Positions 46,241 through 58,100 of a DNA stretch of 64,000 bases are shown here, piece by piece. This DNA is from Diplonema papillatum (taxonomy: Eukaryota > Euglenozoa > Diplonemea > Diplonemida > Diplonemidae), in NCBI GenBank assembly GCA_030068145.1, contig JAPJBO010000305.1:124001-188000 (forward strand). Direction: 5' to 3'. Below the pieces are notes generated by a model. The model saw nothing but the letters and a program-made list of their open reading frames with translations. It did no database searches and was not told the DNA's origin. The first letter of the stretch is position 1, and each line of letters opens with the position of its first letter. Made by a program: the position numbers and the translations under genes.

Positions 46241-49048
46241 ATGGCGACACAAACCAGCCCCCCGGCAAATGAACCGCCGCGCGGATCGACCGCCACGCTG
46301 GCCGACGGCGCCGAGTCGGTTCTGCGGGAGCAGACCCGGGATGCCAACAGGACGCCGTGGGTGTCGGTGGAAGCGGTGTTCGTGCTGGTCGCGCGCGCGC
46401 ACCACCGGCTCGACGAGCTGAGCCGGACGCTGGCGGCGGCCCTGTGGGGCGGCGGCCCCGCGGCGGGCGTCGCGGAGGTGTGGCTCGTGATGCTGTCGGC
46501 GGACGACAAGGAGAAGTCGTACGCCAAGCTTGACTCGAAATTCGTCGCCAGCCTCGGAGGGCCCACCGCGACGCCGTCGGAGGACGGGATCCTGCAAGCA
46601 GTGGCCTCACGGCAGAAAGAAGCCCCCCGCTTCCCCACGATCGAGGCCTGCCTCAACCACGCCGTCACGCACGGCTGCTTCACGCCACGGCCCACCGACG
46701 TGCTCGTCGTTCTGCACGAAGACGCGCCGTTCCTCGTCCCACCGAAAACCACCATGGCCGGCTTCGCCCCCGCGGATGCCGTCTCTGAGCGGGATCCTCC
46801 TGGAAACGGCCTCACCCCCGCGGATGCCGTCTGCAAGCGGGATCCGCCTGGAGACGGCGAGTGCCGGCGGGCGGCCCGGGGGTGGGGCCGGTCGCTCTGG
46901 CTGCTGGGTGTGCACGAGGACTTCTTGAAGCCGGTAGCGGCCATCCGGGGGCACCTCGCGCCGCTGGTCGCAGCGGCCAAGTACGTGTCCCTGGGCCCCG
47001 TGCCGCTGCACACGTCGGCCTGCGTGCACTCCGTCCTGGGGTCGCTCGCGCTGCCCGAGCCCTGCCGGCCGCCCGCCGCGTACCAGAGCCTGGCGAAGCC
47101 GCCCGTGCGGAACCCGGAGTGGCTGTTCAAGCCGACCCACGACCCCCGCAGCGGCATGCGCTGCGTCCCGAACCGCGGGCCGGTGACCTACTGGGTCTTC
47201 GTGCCGACCGGCGGCCCGGCGGCGATGGGCCCCGCGCAGCGGAAGGGCCTGCAGCTGGCCTTCGTCGCCGGCATCTGGGCGTCGAAGTCGGCGTACCGCG
47301 AGTGCGACACGCAGGTGGTCGTCGTGTTCCGACCCGGCGGCGGCGAAGCCGCCGGAGACGCCGCCGCCGTCGTGGTGGACCGGAGGCTGCTGGGCGAGAT
47401 GCCGCGGGAGGAGCTGGCCGGGAAGGCGCCGAACGAGGCGAACGTGCTCGCGGCCTGGGACGCGTTCTCGGCGAAACACGCCGAAACGTACGCTTCGGTG
47501 CTGCGGCGGGTCTTCTCTTCGGAGACCGAAGTCCTCGTCCTCGAAGCCCGCGACTCCGAGCAGCTCTACTTCCCCGACGCCCCGGAAGTGCCCTGCCGGC
47601 TGCCGCACCCGCGGGACGCGCCGCTGCACGTCTTCTTCGACGCGGAGTTCCCTGCGAACCAACTCGCCGCCCTGCTGGAGGCGGGCGCGGCCCTGCGCGC
47701 GCACCGCCTCGCATGCGCGCTCCGCGGCACCAGCGCCTCGACCCAACTGCCGAGGGCCCTCGTCCTCCTGCAGGGCTCCCACAGCATCGGCCGGCTGAAG
47801 CCGACCGTGCGCGAGCACGGCACCCCCGAAACCGTCCGCTCCGCGGACCCCCGGCGGAGCCGCCCGGCGGCGCCGGTGTCCGACCGGGACATCCTGTGGG
47901 GCGTCGACACGGGGCCGGCGGAGGCGTGGGGGGAGGGCGGGCGCGCCGCGTTGTCGGTCGAGGAATGCCTCGAGAAGTGGCGCGCTGGCGGGCTGCGGGA
48001 TGCCGGGACGCCCCTCGGAAGAGACACGGTGTGCCCGGGAGCGGAGGTCGTTGCGCTGGCCGGTGCCGTGACGGCAGTGCGGTACCAAGGGAAGGTGCAG
48101 TTCTTGGGCGTCTCCGACGCACGGACCGGCGCGCGGATCCAAGCCGTGCTGCCCCTGAAGTTCTGGCCCGAGCGGGCTGCCGCCGCCGCGAAGCGGCTGA
48201 GCGCCGGGGACCAAGCCACGCTGGTCGGCGTGCCCGGGCACACGGGGCAGGGCCGGCTGTCGCTGTTCGCGAAGCTGCTCGTCGCGGTGGGAGCGGCGCC
48301 GCCGGCGCGGGCGGCCGTCGCGTTCGTTGGCGGGGGCGCGGAGTTCGCCGGGTTCTCGAAGCCGTGCGGCATGCAGACCCACCTGACGGCGACCACGCGC
48401 GCGGCCGAGCGGCCGACGGCCTGCTGCTGCGCGGCGGCGCTGCTGGGCGTCCGGAAGCTGTACCCGGTGCACACCATCGAGAAGGACGCGTCCGGCGTCG
48501 TGGTTTTCTCGAAGACGGCGAAAGCCGCCGACGACGTTGCCAAGCTCGTCAAGCCCGCGGTGCGCACGTACCTCGTCCTCGCGGTCGGCGTTGAAGACGG
48601 CCCGCTGCCGTCCGCCGGAGACGCGTGGACAGCCGACACACCGTTGAAGGAAGTCCTCCGAGACGGGTCGAAGACGAGGAGGCAAGCCAAGCGGGAGCTG
48701 CAGCCGGCCGTCACGCGGTTCGAAGCGCTGCTCACGATCCCGGCCGCGCGGTGCGTCGTGCTGGAGGCGGTGCCGGTGACGGCGGGCACGCGGCAGATCC
48801 GGCGGCACCTCGCCGAGCGGTCGCTGTCCATCGTCGGCGACCACGAGGTCGGGAACCCGAATGCGAACCGCACGTTCGCGCAGACGTACGCCTTCGCGGC
48901 GACGGCGCTGCACCTCCGCTCGTTGGCCCTCGCAGACGGCACCACGCTCACGGCGCCCCTGCCTCCCCCCATGGTCGCCCTGCTCAAAGCCTTGCCTTGC
49001 GATTCGAAGGACATCCTCGCAAAGTACGCGGGCGAGCCTGCGTGCTAG
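46241..49048 (+). CDS. OB-fold / RluA-type pseudouridine synthase homologue with degenerate catalytic loop
   Basis: 935 aa, intron-less, very GC-rich. The first ATG is used. The N-terminal ~600 residues match nothing I recognise; they include a short internal duplication (PADAVSERDPPGNG / PADAVCKRDPPGDG, ~180-206). Residues ~604-690 look like an OB fold (AGAVTAVRYQGKVQFLGVSD, then GDQATLVGVPG), as in tRNA anticodon-binding domains. Residues ~703-930 are RluA-like: GFSKPCGMQTH, VHTIEKDASGVVVFSKT, AGTRQIRRHL and SIVGDHEVGN. In active enzymes the second motif is HRLDxxTSG with a catalytic Asp. Here it is HTIEKDASG, with Arg and Leu changed and the Asp replaced by Glu at ~747. Activity is doubtful; an RNA-binding role is possible. 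Tandem decayed copies of the last 165 bp follow. Confidence 0.78.
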   Translation: MATQTSPPANEPPRGSTATLADGAESVLREQTRDANRTPWVSVEAVFVLVARAHHRLDELSRTLAAALWGGGPAAGVAEVWLVMLSADDKEKSYAKLDSKFVASLGGPTATPSEDGILQAVASRQKEAPRFPTIEACLNHAVTHGCFTPRPTDVLVVLHEDAPFLVPPKTTMAGFAPADAVSERDPPGNGLTPADAVCKRDPPGDGECRRAARGWGRSLWLLGVHEDFLKPVAAIRGHLAPLVAAAKYVSLGPVPLHTSACVHSVLGSLALPEPCRPPAAYQSLAKPPVRNPEWLFKPTHDPRSGMRCVPNRGPVTYWVFVPTGGPAAMGPAQRKGLQLAFVAGIWASKSAYRECDTQVVVVFRPGGGEAAGDAAAVVVDRRLLGEMPREELAGKAPNEANVLAAWDAFSAKHAETYASVLRRVFSSETEVLVLEARDSEQLYFPDAPEVPCRLPHPRDAPLHVFFDAEFPANQLAALLEAGAALRAHRLACALRGTSASTQLPRALVLLQGSHSIGRLKPTVREHGTPETVRSADPRRSRPAAPVSDRDILWGVDTGPAEAWGEGGRAALSVEECLEKWRAGGLRDAGTPLGRDTVCPGAEVVALAGAVTAVRYQGKVQFLGVSDARTGARIQAVLPLKFWPERAAAAAKRLSAGDQATLVGVPGHTGQGRLSLFAKLLVAVGAAPPARAAVAFVGGGAEFAGFSKPCGMQTHLTATTRAAERPTACCCAAALLGVRKLYPVHTIEKDASGVVVFSKTAKAADDVAKLVKPAVRTYLVLAVGVEDGPLPSAGDAWTADTPLKEVLRDGSKTRRQAKRELQPAVTRFEALLTIPAARCVVLEAVPVTAGTRQIRRHLAERSLSIVGDHEVGNPNANRTFAQTYAFAATALHLRSLALADGTTLTAPLPPPMVALLKALPCDSKDILAKYAGEPAC

Positions 49049-49620
49049 CCCCAGAGACGTACGCCTTCGCCGCAACGGCGCTGCCGACCTTCACACCTTG
49101 GTCCTGACAGACGGTACCACGCTCCGGGCACCCCTGCCTCACCCATGGTCGCACTGCTCGAAGTCATGCCTTGCGATTCGAAAGACACCTTCGCAAACTA
49201 CGCGGGAGAGCCCGGCTGCTAGCCCCAGCTTCGGAGACGCCTTCGCCGCAACGGCGCTGCCGACCTTCGCACGTTGTCCTGACAGACGGCACCACGCTCA
49301 CGGCACCCCTGCCTCACCCATGGTCGCACTGCTCGAAGTCATGCCTTGCGATTCGAAAGACATCTTCGCAAACTACGCGGGAGAGCCGGCTGCAAGCCCC
49401 AGCTTCGGAGACGCCTTCGCCGCAACGGCGCTGCCGACCTTCGCACGTTGGTCCTGACAGACGGCACCACGCTCACGGCACCCCTGCGTCACCCATGGTC
49501 GCACTGCTCGAAGTCATGCCTTGCGATTCGAAAGACATCTTCGCAAACTACGCGGGAGAGCCCGGCTGCAAGCCCCAGCTTCGGAGACGCCTTCGCCGCA
49601 ACGGCGCTGCCGACCTTCAC
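49049..49620 (+). pseudogene. 3.3 tandem decayed copies of the pseudouridine synthase 3' end
   Basis: Units start with ccccag at 49049, 49223, 49397 and 49573 (period 174-176 bp). Each repeats acgccttcgccgcaacggcg, ctgacagacggcaccacgct, ggtcgcactgctcgaagtca and cgattcgaaagacatcttcg from the gene's last ~165 bp, including the stop region. Copies share changes absent from the gene (gcaaactacgcgggagag versus gcaaagtacgcgggcgag), so one early copy was then re-amplified. Frameshifts remove coding capacity. Confidence 0.95.
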
Positions 49621-50487
49621 CCAGCTTCCTCCCTGCAACCTAGCCACGCTAGGCTGACCGCTTTTTCTGGTGTCGTGGGGTTTTGAAGACAAAGCTGTCC
49701 AAACTGTCTGTACGTACACCTCTGCATCGGGCACCTCGCTTGTGCTTCGCTGTCTGCAGTCCAGCCTCAGCAGTTGGAGTTAAAGAAGGCGTGCCCGCAG
49801 TGTGTCCCAAGTACGATACATGACCCGAAAACTGGGGGTGTGACACCCGCTTTTAACCCCAGCTTTAGCTACAGCTTCGGAGGCTGGACTCCACCGTACG
49901 AACATGCACCTTAGTTTGAAGAGAGTTTCCTCCCCCTTTGTATCGCATGCTGTGGACTACCACGCCTATCACCGATTTATCAGTGTGCTTTGCGGCAGAT
50001 TCGCGCGAGACCTTCTAGCCCGTGGCCTTCCCCGCCGGATCCAAATTGTTCCACGCCTGGCCCTTCTTCGAGCGAAAACCACTCCGTTGACAGCAACCAG
50101 TGTGACCTGCACAAGGTACCCGAAAAGAAGAGCACACCTCCCGCGCTAATCATCACCGATGGGGCAGTCTCCCGAGCAAGACTTCTCCCTCCTCCAGATC
50201 CGGAAAGAAGTTCCTCCACTCCTGGATCTCGTTTTCCTGGCCGCCTAGTTACTGTCTACGGGTGTGAGTGTTCAGCGCAAGTGCCACGCCTTGCTGCTTC
50301 GTTTGGCAAATCGGTAGCCAGTTGATCCTGTACAGGCCTACTGTTTTCCCCTCAGCTACCCGGTAGACTGAGCTCGCAAACAAGGTGCCCCTGCTGCCCG
50401 TGCTATCCCCATGCAAGCGGGCATCAACCCAACCTCCCCCCATTCCCAGGGTGAAGTCTTAAAGAAACAAAGAACCAACCATCAATC
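49621..50487. other. spacer upstream of MTHFR
   Basis: No gene, RNA gene or recognised repeat seen. Short open frames on both strands have no domain. The MTHFR start is preceded by aagaaccaaccatcaatc. Confidence 0.4.
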
Positions 50488-52617
50488 ATGACGACCGCCC
50501 CAAAGATCTCCTCAGTGCTCGCTGAGCCGCGGGAGAGCAAATACGACAACAGCGAAAAAGCCACGTGGTCCTTCGAGTTCTTCCCCCCGAAGACGGATGC
50601 AGGAGTTGCGAACCTCGATGCGCGCCTCGGCCGCATGAGGGGAATGCACCCCGAGTTCGTCGACTACACATGGGGCGCAGGCGGCAGCACGTCGGAGCTC
50701 ACCATGGAGCTGTGCAAGACGGCCCAGACCAAGCACAACTACATCGCCAACATGCACTTGACCTGCACCAACATGGAAGTCGGCAAGGTTCAAACCGCCC
50801 TTGAAGAGGCGAAGAAGAACGGCATTCGCAACATCGTCGCCCTCAGAGGCGACCCGCCCGTCGGCCAAAAGGAGTGGAAGGCCTGCGACACCGGCTTCAA
50901 GTGCGCGCTTGACCTCGTCAAATACATCCGCAAGAACTACGGCGACTTCTTCTGCATCTCCATCGCCGGGTACCCGGAGTGCCACCCCGACAAGATCGAA
51001 AACTACGAAGAGTACCTCAAGGTGTGCCCCGGGCTTCTTTCGTTGTCCGCCAGCTTCGCGGTTACTTTTGCGCTACCAACCCATGCATTGCGTCGTGTCT
51101 TCTAAACTGATAAGTTGCGGTTGGCAGCGTACAACATGCAACTTCACCCCAAAACAGGTGAGAACTGATAATGCGCACCGGCAAAAGTAAGCGCATGCTG
51201 CTTCTACTTTGAATAATCGCCTGCTACAAAAGGAATCGCTTTACCAAGTCTATTTTGTAACAAGCGCCTGCTTTGTAGGAAATCCTCGAGGAGGCCGCTG
51301 GTTGCAGATTGCAAACGAGGCGACCGCAGCGTTGGGCCGAGGCCGTCCCGCCGCCTCCCCGGAGTCGCAAGCGGACCCCCTGCTCCGCACACGTGTTCTG
51401 GATTGCATCTACGTGCGCGGGGCGCATTGGTGCAGACACTCCGGCACGTCTCGTTGTAGACCGGCAGCAGTCCTCATTGGCAGCACTAAGTTGCTCACGC
51501 CCACCCCACGCACACACAGAACGGCAAGGTCAGCGATGAAATCTACAAGGCGGAAATGGACTACCTTAAGGCGAAGGTGGATGCCGGGGCCGACCTCATC
51601 ATTTCGCAAATGTTCTACGACGCGGACGTGTTCTTGAACTGGGTGAAGGTATGCACGCAGCACCCATCTTCCATTAGCGATGAAGCCTTGGCGATGAAGG
51701 CCCGCATTGGAGCCGCGGAGTCTAAAGAAGCGGGGCCCGTTTCGGGCAAACTGGCAAGCTGCCAGTACGGAAAGATACACTCCTTACCACGGCACGCCCG
51801 CCTCGTCAAGAGTCGAGAGAACCACCGTTTAGTGGAAGCAACCATAAGGCAGACTGACCGCCACGCACTGCACACAAGTCTTCACCGCAGTCCGCTTTCT
51901 TCCCTCAGCAACAACACACAAACACTCAGGATTGCAGAGCAGCCGGCATCACTGTGCCTATCCTGCCCGGAATCCTGCCGATTCAGGTGTGCATCATATT
52001 ACAAGCGCTTTATCCCGCGAGACCCCTTCCAAAATAACAGAGAAAGAAGTTGTCGACAACTTTGTTTGTGCATACATGTGTCGACCCCTGCAATCCGACG
52101 CTTTTCGATATAGACATGCAAGCTTGATACCAAGATGCGAAGGCAACAACCCACAATTCTGCATGCTAGCATACAATACCCGAGTTCTGCCCAGACACAT
52201 AAACCAAGATTTCCCCCCTCTGAACGCACGAAACGAACCCGTACACAGGCTTACGCTGGCTTCAAGAAGATGACCGGATTCTGCAAGACGTACGTGTCGC
52301 CGGAAATGCTTGCGAAGATCGAAGAGAAGAAGCCGGCCGACAACCTCGAGGGGCAGGCGAAGAAGGACGCCGACGAAGCGTTCAAGCAGTTCGGAACCGA
52401 GCTGGCGACCGACATGTGCAGAAAGCTCCTCGCTGGGGGCGCAAAGCACTTGCACTTCTACTGCCTGAACATGGACCAGGTAACAAAGGACGTGCTGAAG
52501 AACCTCGGGTTCGTCCCTGCCGACTACGACGACGAGACGTCCGTCAAGTACGCAGAAGCAGTGTCGGACCACCGAGGATTCGTCAAGTATGCTCGTTCGA
52601 ACTTAGCCGGCGGGTAA
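50488..52617 (+). CDS. metF/MTHFR: methylenetetrahydrofolate reductase (short form)
   Basis: Four exons: 50488-51021, 51520-51648, 51930-51986, 52249-52617 (362 aa), all phase 0. Reduces 5,10-methylene-THF to 5-methyl-THF with FAD, feeding methionine synthesis. Landmarks: SFEFFPPKT (catalytic Glu), YTWGAGGST, NMHLTCTNM, IRNIVALRGDPPV, IAGYPECHPD, exon 2 LIISQMFYDADVF, exon 3 DCRAAGITVPILPGILPIQ, and exon 4 HLHFYCLNM. The catalytic domain is complete. The SAM-binding regulatory domain of most eukaryotic MTHFRs (~300 further residues) is absent, giving a bacterial/MetF-like length, so SAM feedback is probably lost or a missed exon lies downstream (none seen). The introns are 498, 281 and 262 bp; intron 1 carries an F1 repeat and intron 3 a dispersed repeat. 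Confidence 0.93.
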
Positions 52618-55179
52618 AAGAACGGCCGACAACGAAGCCTTTTTCACGGACAATCTTGCGGGTTCGCAGCAATGCACTGCGAAGGCTTAAACGACGTGGC
52701 AGCGTGTTTTGGCGGCGAACCACAAAATTGAAAATGGTCAACCGTACGCGTACAGGCCAATGTGCTCAAATGAGTAGCCTGCCCTGCGCCGAGCCACAAG
52801 ACCTGCGATGCCGTGTCTTGTGGCGCTTTGCTTTGCATTTCGAGCTTCCAACTCTGACTGCCAACCAAGTCTCTTGACTGGAGAGCAACTGCCTTGAAAC
52901 TGCGGTGCACCGACGTTCCTTTCGGTGCAGGCTCCGGCACGCGACTGTGTTTTACGCTTCGAGATGATGTAACCTAGACAGGAAATAGCCCACAAAGACC
53001 CGCACCTGCACACACTGCCCCTAATGCTAAATGGGTGTACAATTCCCCCTTTCCCAATACTGCAAAGGAACCCGTTTGGCGAAGGGCCACCCGCTGACTT
53101 TGACATCCCGGGTTCTCGTAGCATAGCAGTGGGGGCTGGCACACTGCTCACAGCGAGCTTTCACTCTCCACGACCAAAACACACAGGGCCGTCCAGGCGG
53201 CGTGATCGGCACATGCCCTGGCGTCTTCCGCAGCCGCCCCACCCGCGAACGCACCGCCGAGGTATTGCCGCGGCAGGACGCATCCTGCGCGTCGCAAGCA
53301 TCCGCCCTGCGTGGCATAACCGGGCGCATTTCCGCTAACACGTTCGGCACCAGTGCAAGCAAATCAACCGTCTCAAATCCTCACTTCGGCCCGAAAAGAC
53401 AGAAAGTCAGAAGGTTACTCGCGTGTCCGCAGTTTCAATTGCCATCTGCTTTTGGGAAAGAAGGTGAGTACCAGGGAGCGAATAAGTGAAAGCGAATCCG
53501 TGACCTTTCTTTTAGTTTGCTTGCATTCCGTGTCGTGGCCCGTGGATTTGTCCTACCGTACGTCTACGGGCTCACGACACAGTAGACAACGCGCAAATCT
53601 TGCAGTTGAAAACGAGTGCAGATCGGTTCGGAGCCTCGCCCGTCCTTGCGCGTGCACCGCTGAGCGTCGAGAGCACTCCGCCCGACCGTCTGCACTCGAG
53701 TCCGTGACGAGCGGCGGTGGGTTGAAAGAGCAGGTTCAACGATTACTCGAGGGGGCCGCCCGGTGCTTGTGGAGGCTAGAAGGGAAACAATCCAACTGCG
53801 AAGTGGGCATTTTATTCCGAACGCTTACACCCGGCACTATACTCAGGTGTACCTGTTTCTTCGTGTATGGGCCTTTGCATATGTCCTCCGTTGAGGTTTT
53901 GCAACTGGCGGCCTTCTTGAGTATTTCCTGCAACAAAGCGACCCGCTTGTTCTAAAAAGGAGGAAAAAGGCAGGCTAATGCCTTTTTCCCCTTCTTTTTT
54001 TCTGTCGGAATTGTGCAGGTCCTGCAGGGAATAGTTGACGAGACCTCCCGAGTTTGTGCTGCTCACGATTGCCTGGGGCGTTCCCGAAAGCAGGACCCTC
54101 CGTGAGAGAATGCGAAGAACATAAGCACCCTCTTTTTTCTATCGGTTCGTCGACTCAGCTATTCCAGCCTCCGCCCGCCTCGTTTTCTCCCCCTCACACC
54201 CCCGCCTTTTTTCTTTTTTTTGTGTCCTCTGTCCTTTCTTTTTTACCCCCGCTCCGACCCGGCCGATCAAGAACAAGTAGGCAAAAGTATCCCTTTCGTT
54301 TGCTTTTTTGTTTAGCAGCGCCCCGCACTCCCTCTCCGCCCATTGTAAACCTGACGCCAAAACGCCGACGCACCGCGTGCAAGGCCTGCTGGGTCACGCC
54401 TCCTTCCGCGTTCTCTTTCCTTCTACGTTACCGTCTTCTACTGTTTCTTTCCCGTGGTTGCGCGCTCTCGGTCGGAGGAGTTTCAGTCCGTGTCTTCGCA
54501 AATCGTACATCACGGCTTACCCCCCTCGTTTTTCATTTCAGCAAGAGTGAACAGCGACATGTTCAGCGCCAGAATCCAAGCAATGCTTCGCAGTTAGTGG
54601 AGACAACCGTCGCACCGAGGTTGCTGTGGGTGAATTTGCATGACCGTCCCAAGAAATGATAGACTGGATAACCAGGATTGAAAAGATGGTCATGAACGAA
54701 ATCAGATATCTCGAGGTCGGAGAAAAGACAAGCCTCGATTCAATCTCGGTTAATCGAGGGTGACATCAGTTGCGCTTGTCGGTGGATGTCTTGGCTCTGG
54801 GAACGATGAAGACTGCGGCCGGTCAATGTGTCGTCCGCCAGTGTCCAGTAGCACAATTGAGTGTTTTGAAGATCTAATCACCTGATCTCTCAAACTGCTT
54901 TCGACTCTCGACTATGACCATTCGAGCAGGTCCTGGTAGGCGCAAAGGTCAGCGCTACGGCAAATGAAAAGAGCGAGCGCACAAATATTGTACTCTATCG
55001 CGGCAGTGCTGCTTCGCGTACCAGCGAGAAGACATGAATTAGTTGCAACAGAGATCGCGCTGCGCCCGGATGATGAAAGCAAAAGATTTTGCCAAACCAC
55101 CCAAGGTACCCCTTGTACGTTTTAGATGCCTTCAGGATTCCCTCGATAACTCGGGAAAAGGGGGACCAGCAACGATGCC
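52618..55179. other. spacer upstream of the WD40 gene
   Basis: No supported gene. Holds an F2 copy (54020-54115), pyrimidine-rich stretches (54125-54240) and, at 55093-55160, the segment shared with 46008-46077, ending about 20 bp before the WD40 ATG. ORFs at 53353-53955 and 54054-54659 look like low-complexity translations. Confidence 0.4.
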
Positions 55180-58100
55180 ATGGCGTCGTCAGGGTTGTGG
55201 CTGGAGGAGAACCTCGAAAGTTTACGAAAAGCGTTCGGCGGCGGCGACGTGGCGAGGGCTGAGTTTCTGCGCCGGGAGCGCCGGTGCCGAGGGGCGGACG
55301 CTGCGGCTTGGGGCGCGTGGAACACGGAGCTGGACAGCTGTTTCGAGTGGGGGGACACGGATTGCTCAGGGCGAGTACCGTGGTCGGACATCACAGATTC
55401 ACTGACCCGCACTGCGGTGGACCCGGCGCAGAAGGTCCGAAGCTGGCTCGGTTTGCGACTTTCCCCCGCTAGCCTGGCGCCTCCTCCGGCCGTGATGTGT
55501 CTGACCAAACCGGTGTTCCACCTCCCCGGACTCGGGTTGCTTACCCGCACGAACCCGAACAGCGGTATAGGCGACTCTTGGGGGTCGATGATCGTCGACC
55601 CTTTCAACCAATGGAACATCCAAGCCTACATCCCCACCCGCCGCATTGCGGACGCCGCCTACATGCAGCGCCGGGGGCTCCTCGCCATCGCCTCGGAAGA
55701 GCTGTCCCTCGTCTTCTTTGACACCACGCGGCTGTCGTACCCGACGCCGTCGAAGCTCTCGACTGGGCGCCTCGACTGCTACTCGCTCTCCCGCCCTGCA
55801 GCCGCCGGGCAGGACGAGAGGGCGGACCCGCCGCCGAACGTGTTCGTCCACCCGCAGATTCTCGAGCGTCGCAAAATCCTGAAAAGGGGCGCCGCGGGGG
55901 GCCGCGGGGCGGCGGCCGCGCCGGAGGCGGTAGACCGGTTCTTCGCCCCGTGCACGTTCCCCGTCAAGGCGGCGGTGCCGACCCTGTCGACGCACGGCGT
56001 GCTGGCCGCCGACCGCAGCGGCTCGCTCCTGGCGTCCGGCGACAAGCTGGGACGGGTGTACGTCTGGTCGCTGGCCGGTGGGAAGGGCACGCACCCGGGT
56101 TTCTCGAGCGGCGCGGGGCACTCCCACCACAAGGACATCGTCAGCGCGATCGCTTTCGGCGGGGCGGGCTGCGCTTCTTCTCCCGTATGTTCCGGGGACG
56201 GAGGCGAACCGCCGTGCCCACCCCCGCCGTCGCACCTGTTTTCGGGGAGCTACGACTGTACGGTCGCGTCGCATGACCTGGCGAAGCAACAGTTCGCACG
56301 GCTTGCGATGGCGCCAGAACGGGTCGCGTGTTTGGAGTGGGTCGACAGATTCAAGCTCGTTTTGGTCGGCGGATTTCGAGGCTCCGTTTTCGCGTACTCT
56401 CTCGACACTCCGCGCAGCCCGCCGTTCTCCTTGCAAGACCCCGTGAACCCGCACACCTCGGCCGTGACCGCGGTGAAGAACCCGCGGTCCTCCTACGAGC
56501 TGGTCACCGCCGACGGCACCGGGCTGATCAAGCTGTGGGACCTCCGGACCCTGCAATGCGTCCAGTCGCTGTTCACGCTGTTCGACGCCCGCCACGGGTA
56601 CCAGGTCCCCGGCACGGGGCAGCCTGGGCTGGGGGGCGACGGGGGATCGACGGGCGAGCGCGGGGGGAACGACGCGTTGGTGCTGGGCACGCCCTCTTTT
56701 GCGGCGTCCAGGGTGCGGACCACGCACCCAGGCGGCGCCGGCAGGGCCGGCGGGAAGGACGCGGGAGGCGGGGCAGGCGGCGCCGGCGGGAACGACCCGC
56801 CCAAGTGTGTGCTGGTCCCGGTGGTGCCAAGTCTGTCTGGGCTGGTAATCGAGGAGGCAGCGCTGCCGCCGGGGCTGCGGGAACCCGGGGACTCCGACCA
56901 GTGTCCGCCTTGCATCGCGGCCAGCGTGCTCGCGGTTGGCACCACGATAGTGGCGTACCGGCAGGCGGCGAGAACCATCCGCAAGGCTGCGGATGAGGAA
57001 CCCATCAAGGGCGCGTTGTTCCACGCATCGACGGTTACCATCCTGACGTGGACCGCCCGCTCGTTACGAACCTGGCACGCACCCACCGGCCTGTGTCTGA
57101 CCCTCGGTATCAACCCTTTCGATACCCTCCTGGAACCCGACGAAGAGATCACATGCGTTGCCGCTGATGATGGTTGGGGTGTGCCGTCGAAGTGGTGTCT
57201 CGTAGGCACCTCGCGGGCTACCGTCAAAAAGGTGCACGTCCTCTTTCACACGCTGCTGGACGGTTGCGCCGGGCTCGTCGGGGTGCCGAGCTGCGTGTCG
57301 TACGTCCACTCGAAGCAGTGGGTGTTAGTCGGCACGTTCAACGGCTTCGTGGCGGCACTCCACAACTTCGAGCTCATAGCCGCCGTCAATGTGAAGCCGT
57401 CGCCCCAAGCGTTCCCTGCTCGGGTGGACCCCCCGTCCCCGAAAGGCAGCTTGGCGGCGTTCGCGGTCGAGGACCCGGACGCGGTGGTGTGCTGGGCGGA
57501 CGGCGTCGTGCCGACGGGGCTTACGGTCGCCTTCGCCCGGAGGTTCGCCGTCATCTGCCTCGCGTCGCGGCAGTGCACGGTCGTGCCGCTCCGGTTCGCG
57601 GACGCGCAGTTCGCGGTCACCTGCGTCCAGCCGCTGTCGCCGCTGCCTTTGATGGCCGTGGCGAGCACCGTGGGCGACATCTCGTTCTGGACAATCTGCA
57701 AACGGAGCCGAATGACGGCCCGATGGCCTCCGACGATGCTCGGCGGCGGCGAGAGAGTCGCGGTGATGGCGTACAGTGAGGCGTTATGCATCCTGTACTG
57801 CGGCGATGAGACCGGGAAATTAGCAGGGTTCAGTACTGCTGCGATCGTGCGCCTGGTGTCCCCAGGTGACTCGCCTTTGGCGCACGTTGGCAATACCCGG
57901 GATCCGATGGCCAGCATCACCGCGATCCGCGTCGTCACGCACAATGACGTGGTCCTCGTCTGCAGCAACCAGTCCGTCTCGCTGTGGAGCGGCACCCTGG
58001 TCCTGCTGGGGTTCCTCTCGCTCAACCGGACGCGGGCGCCGCCGTCGTGCGCGTGGCCGCCCGAAGGCCTCCCGGGCGCCCCTGCCGCACCCTTCGCCGG

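Noticed and set aside
46607-49075. 822-codon - strand ORF opposite the pseudouridine synthase
   Set aside because: Arg-rich antisense shadow with no recognisable motif.
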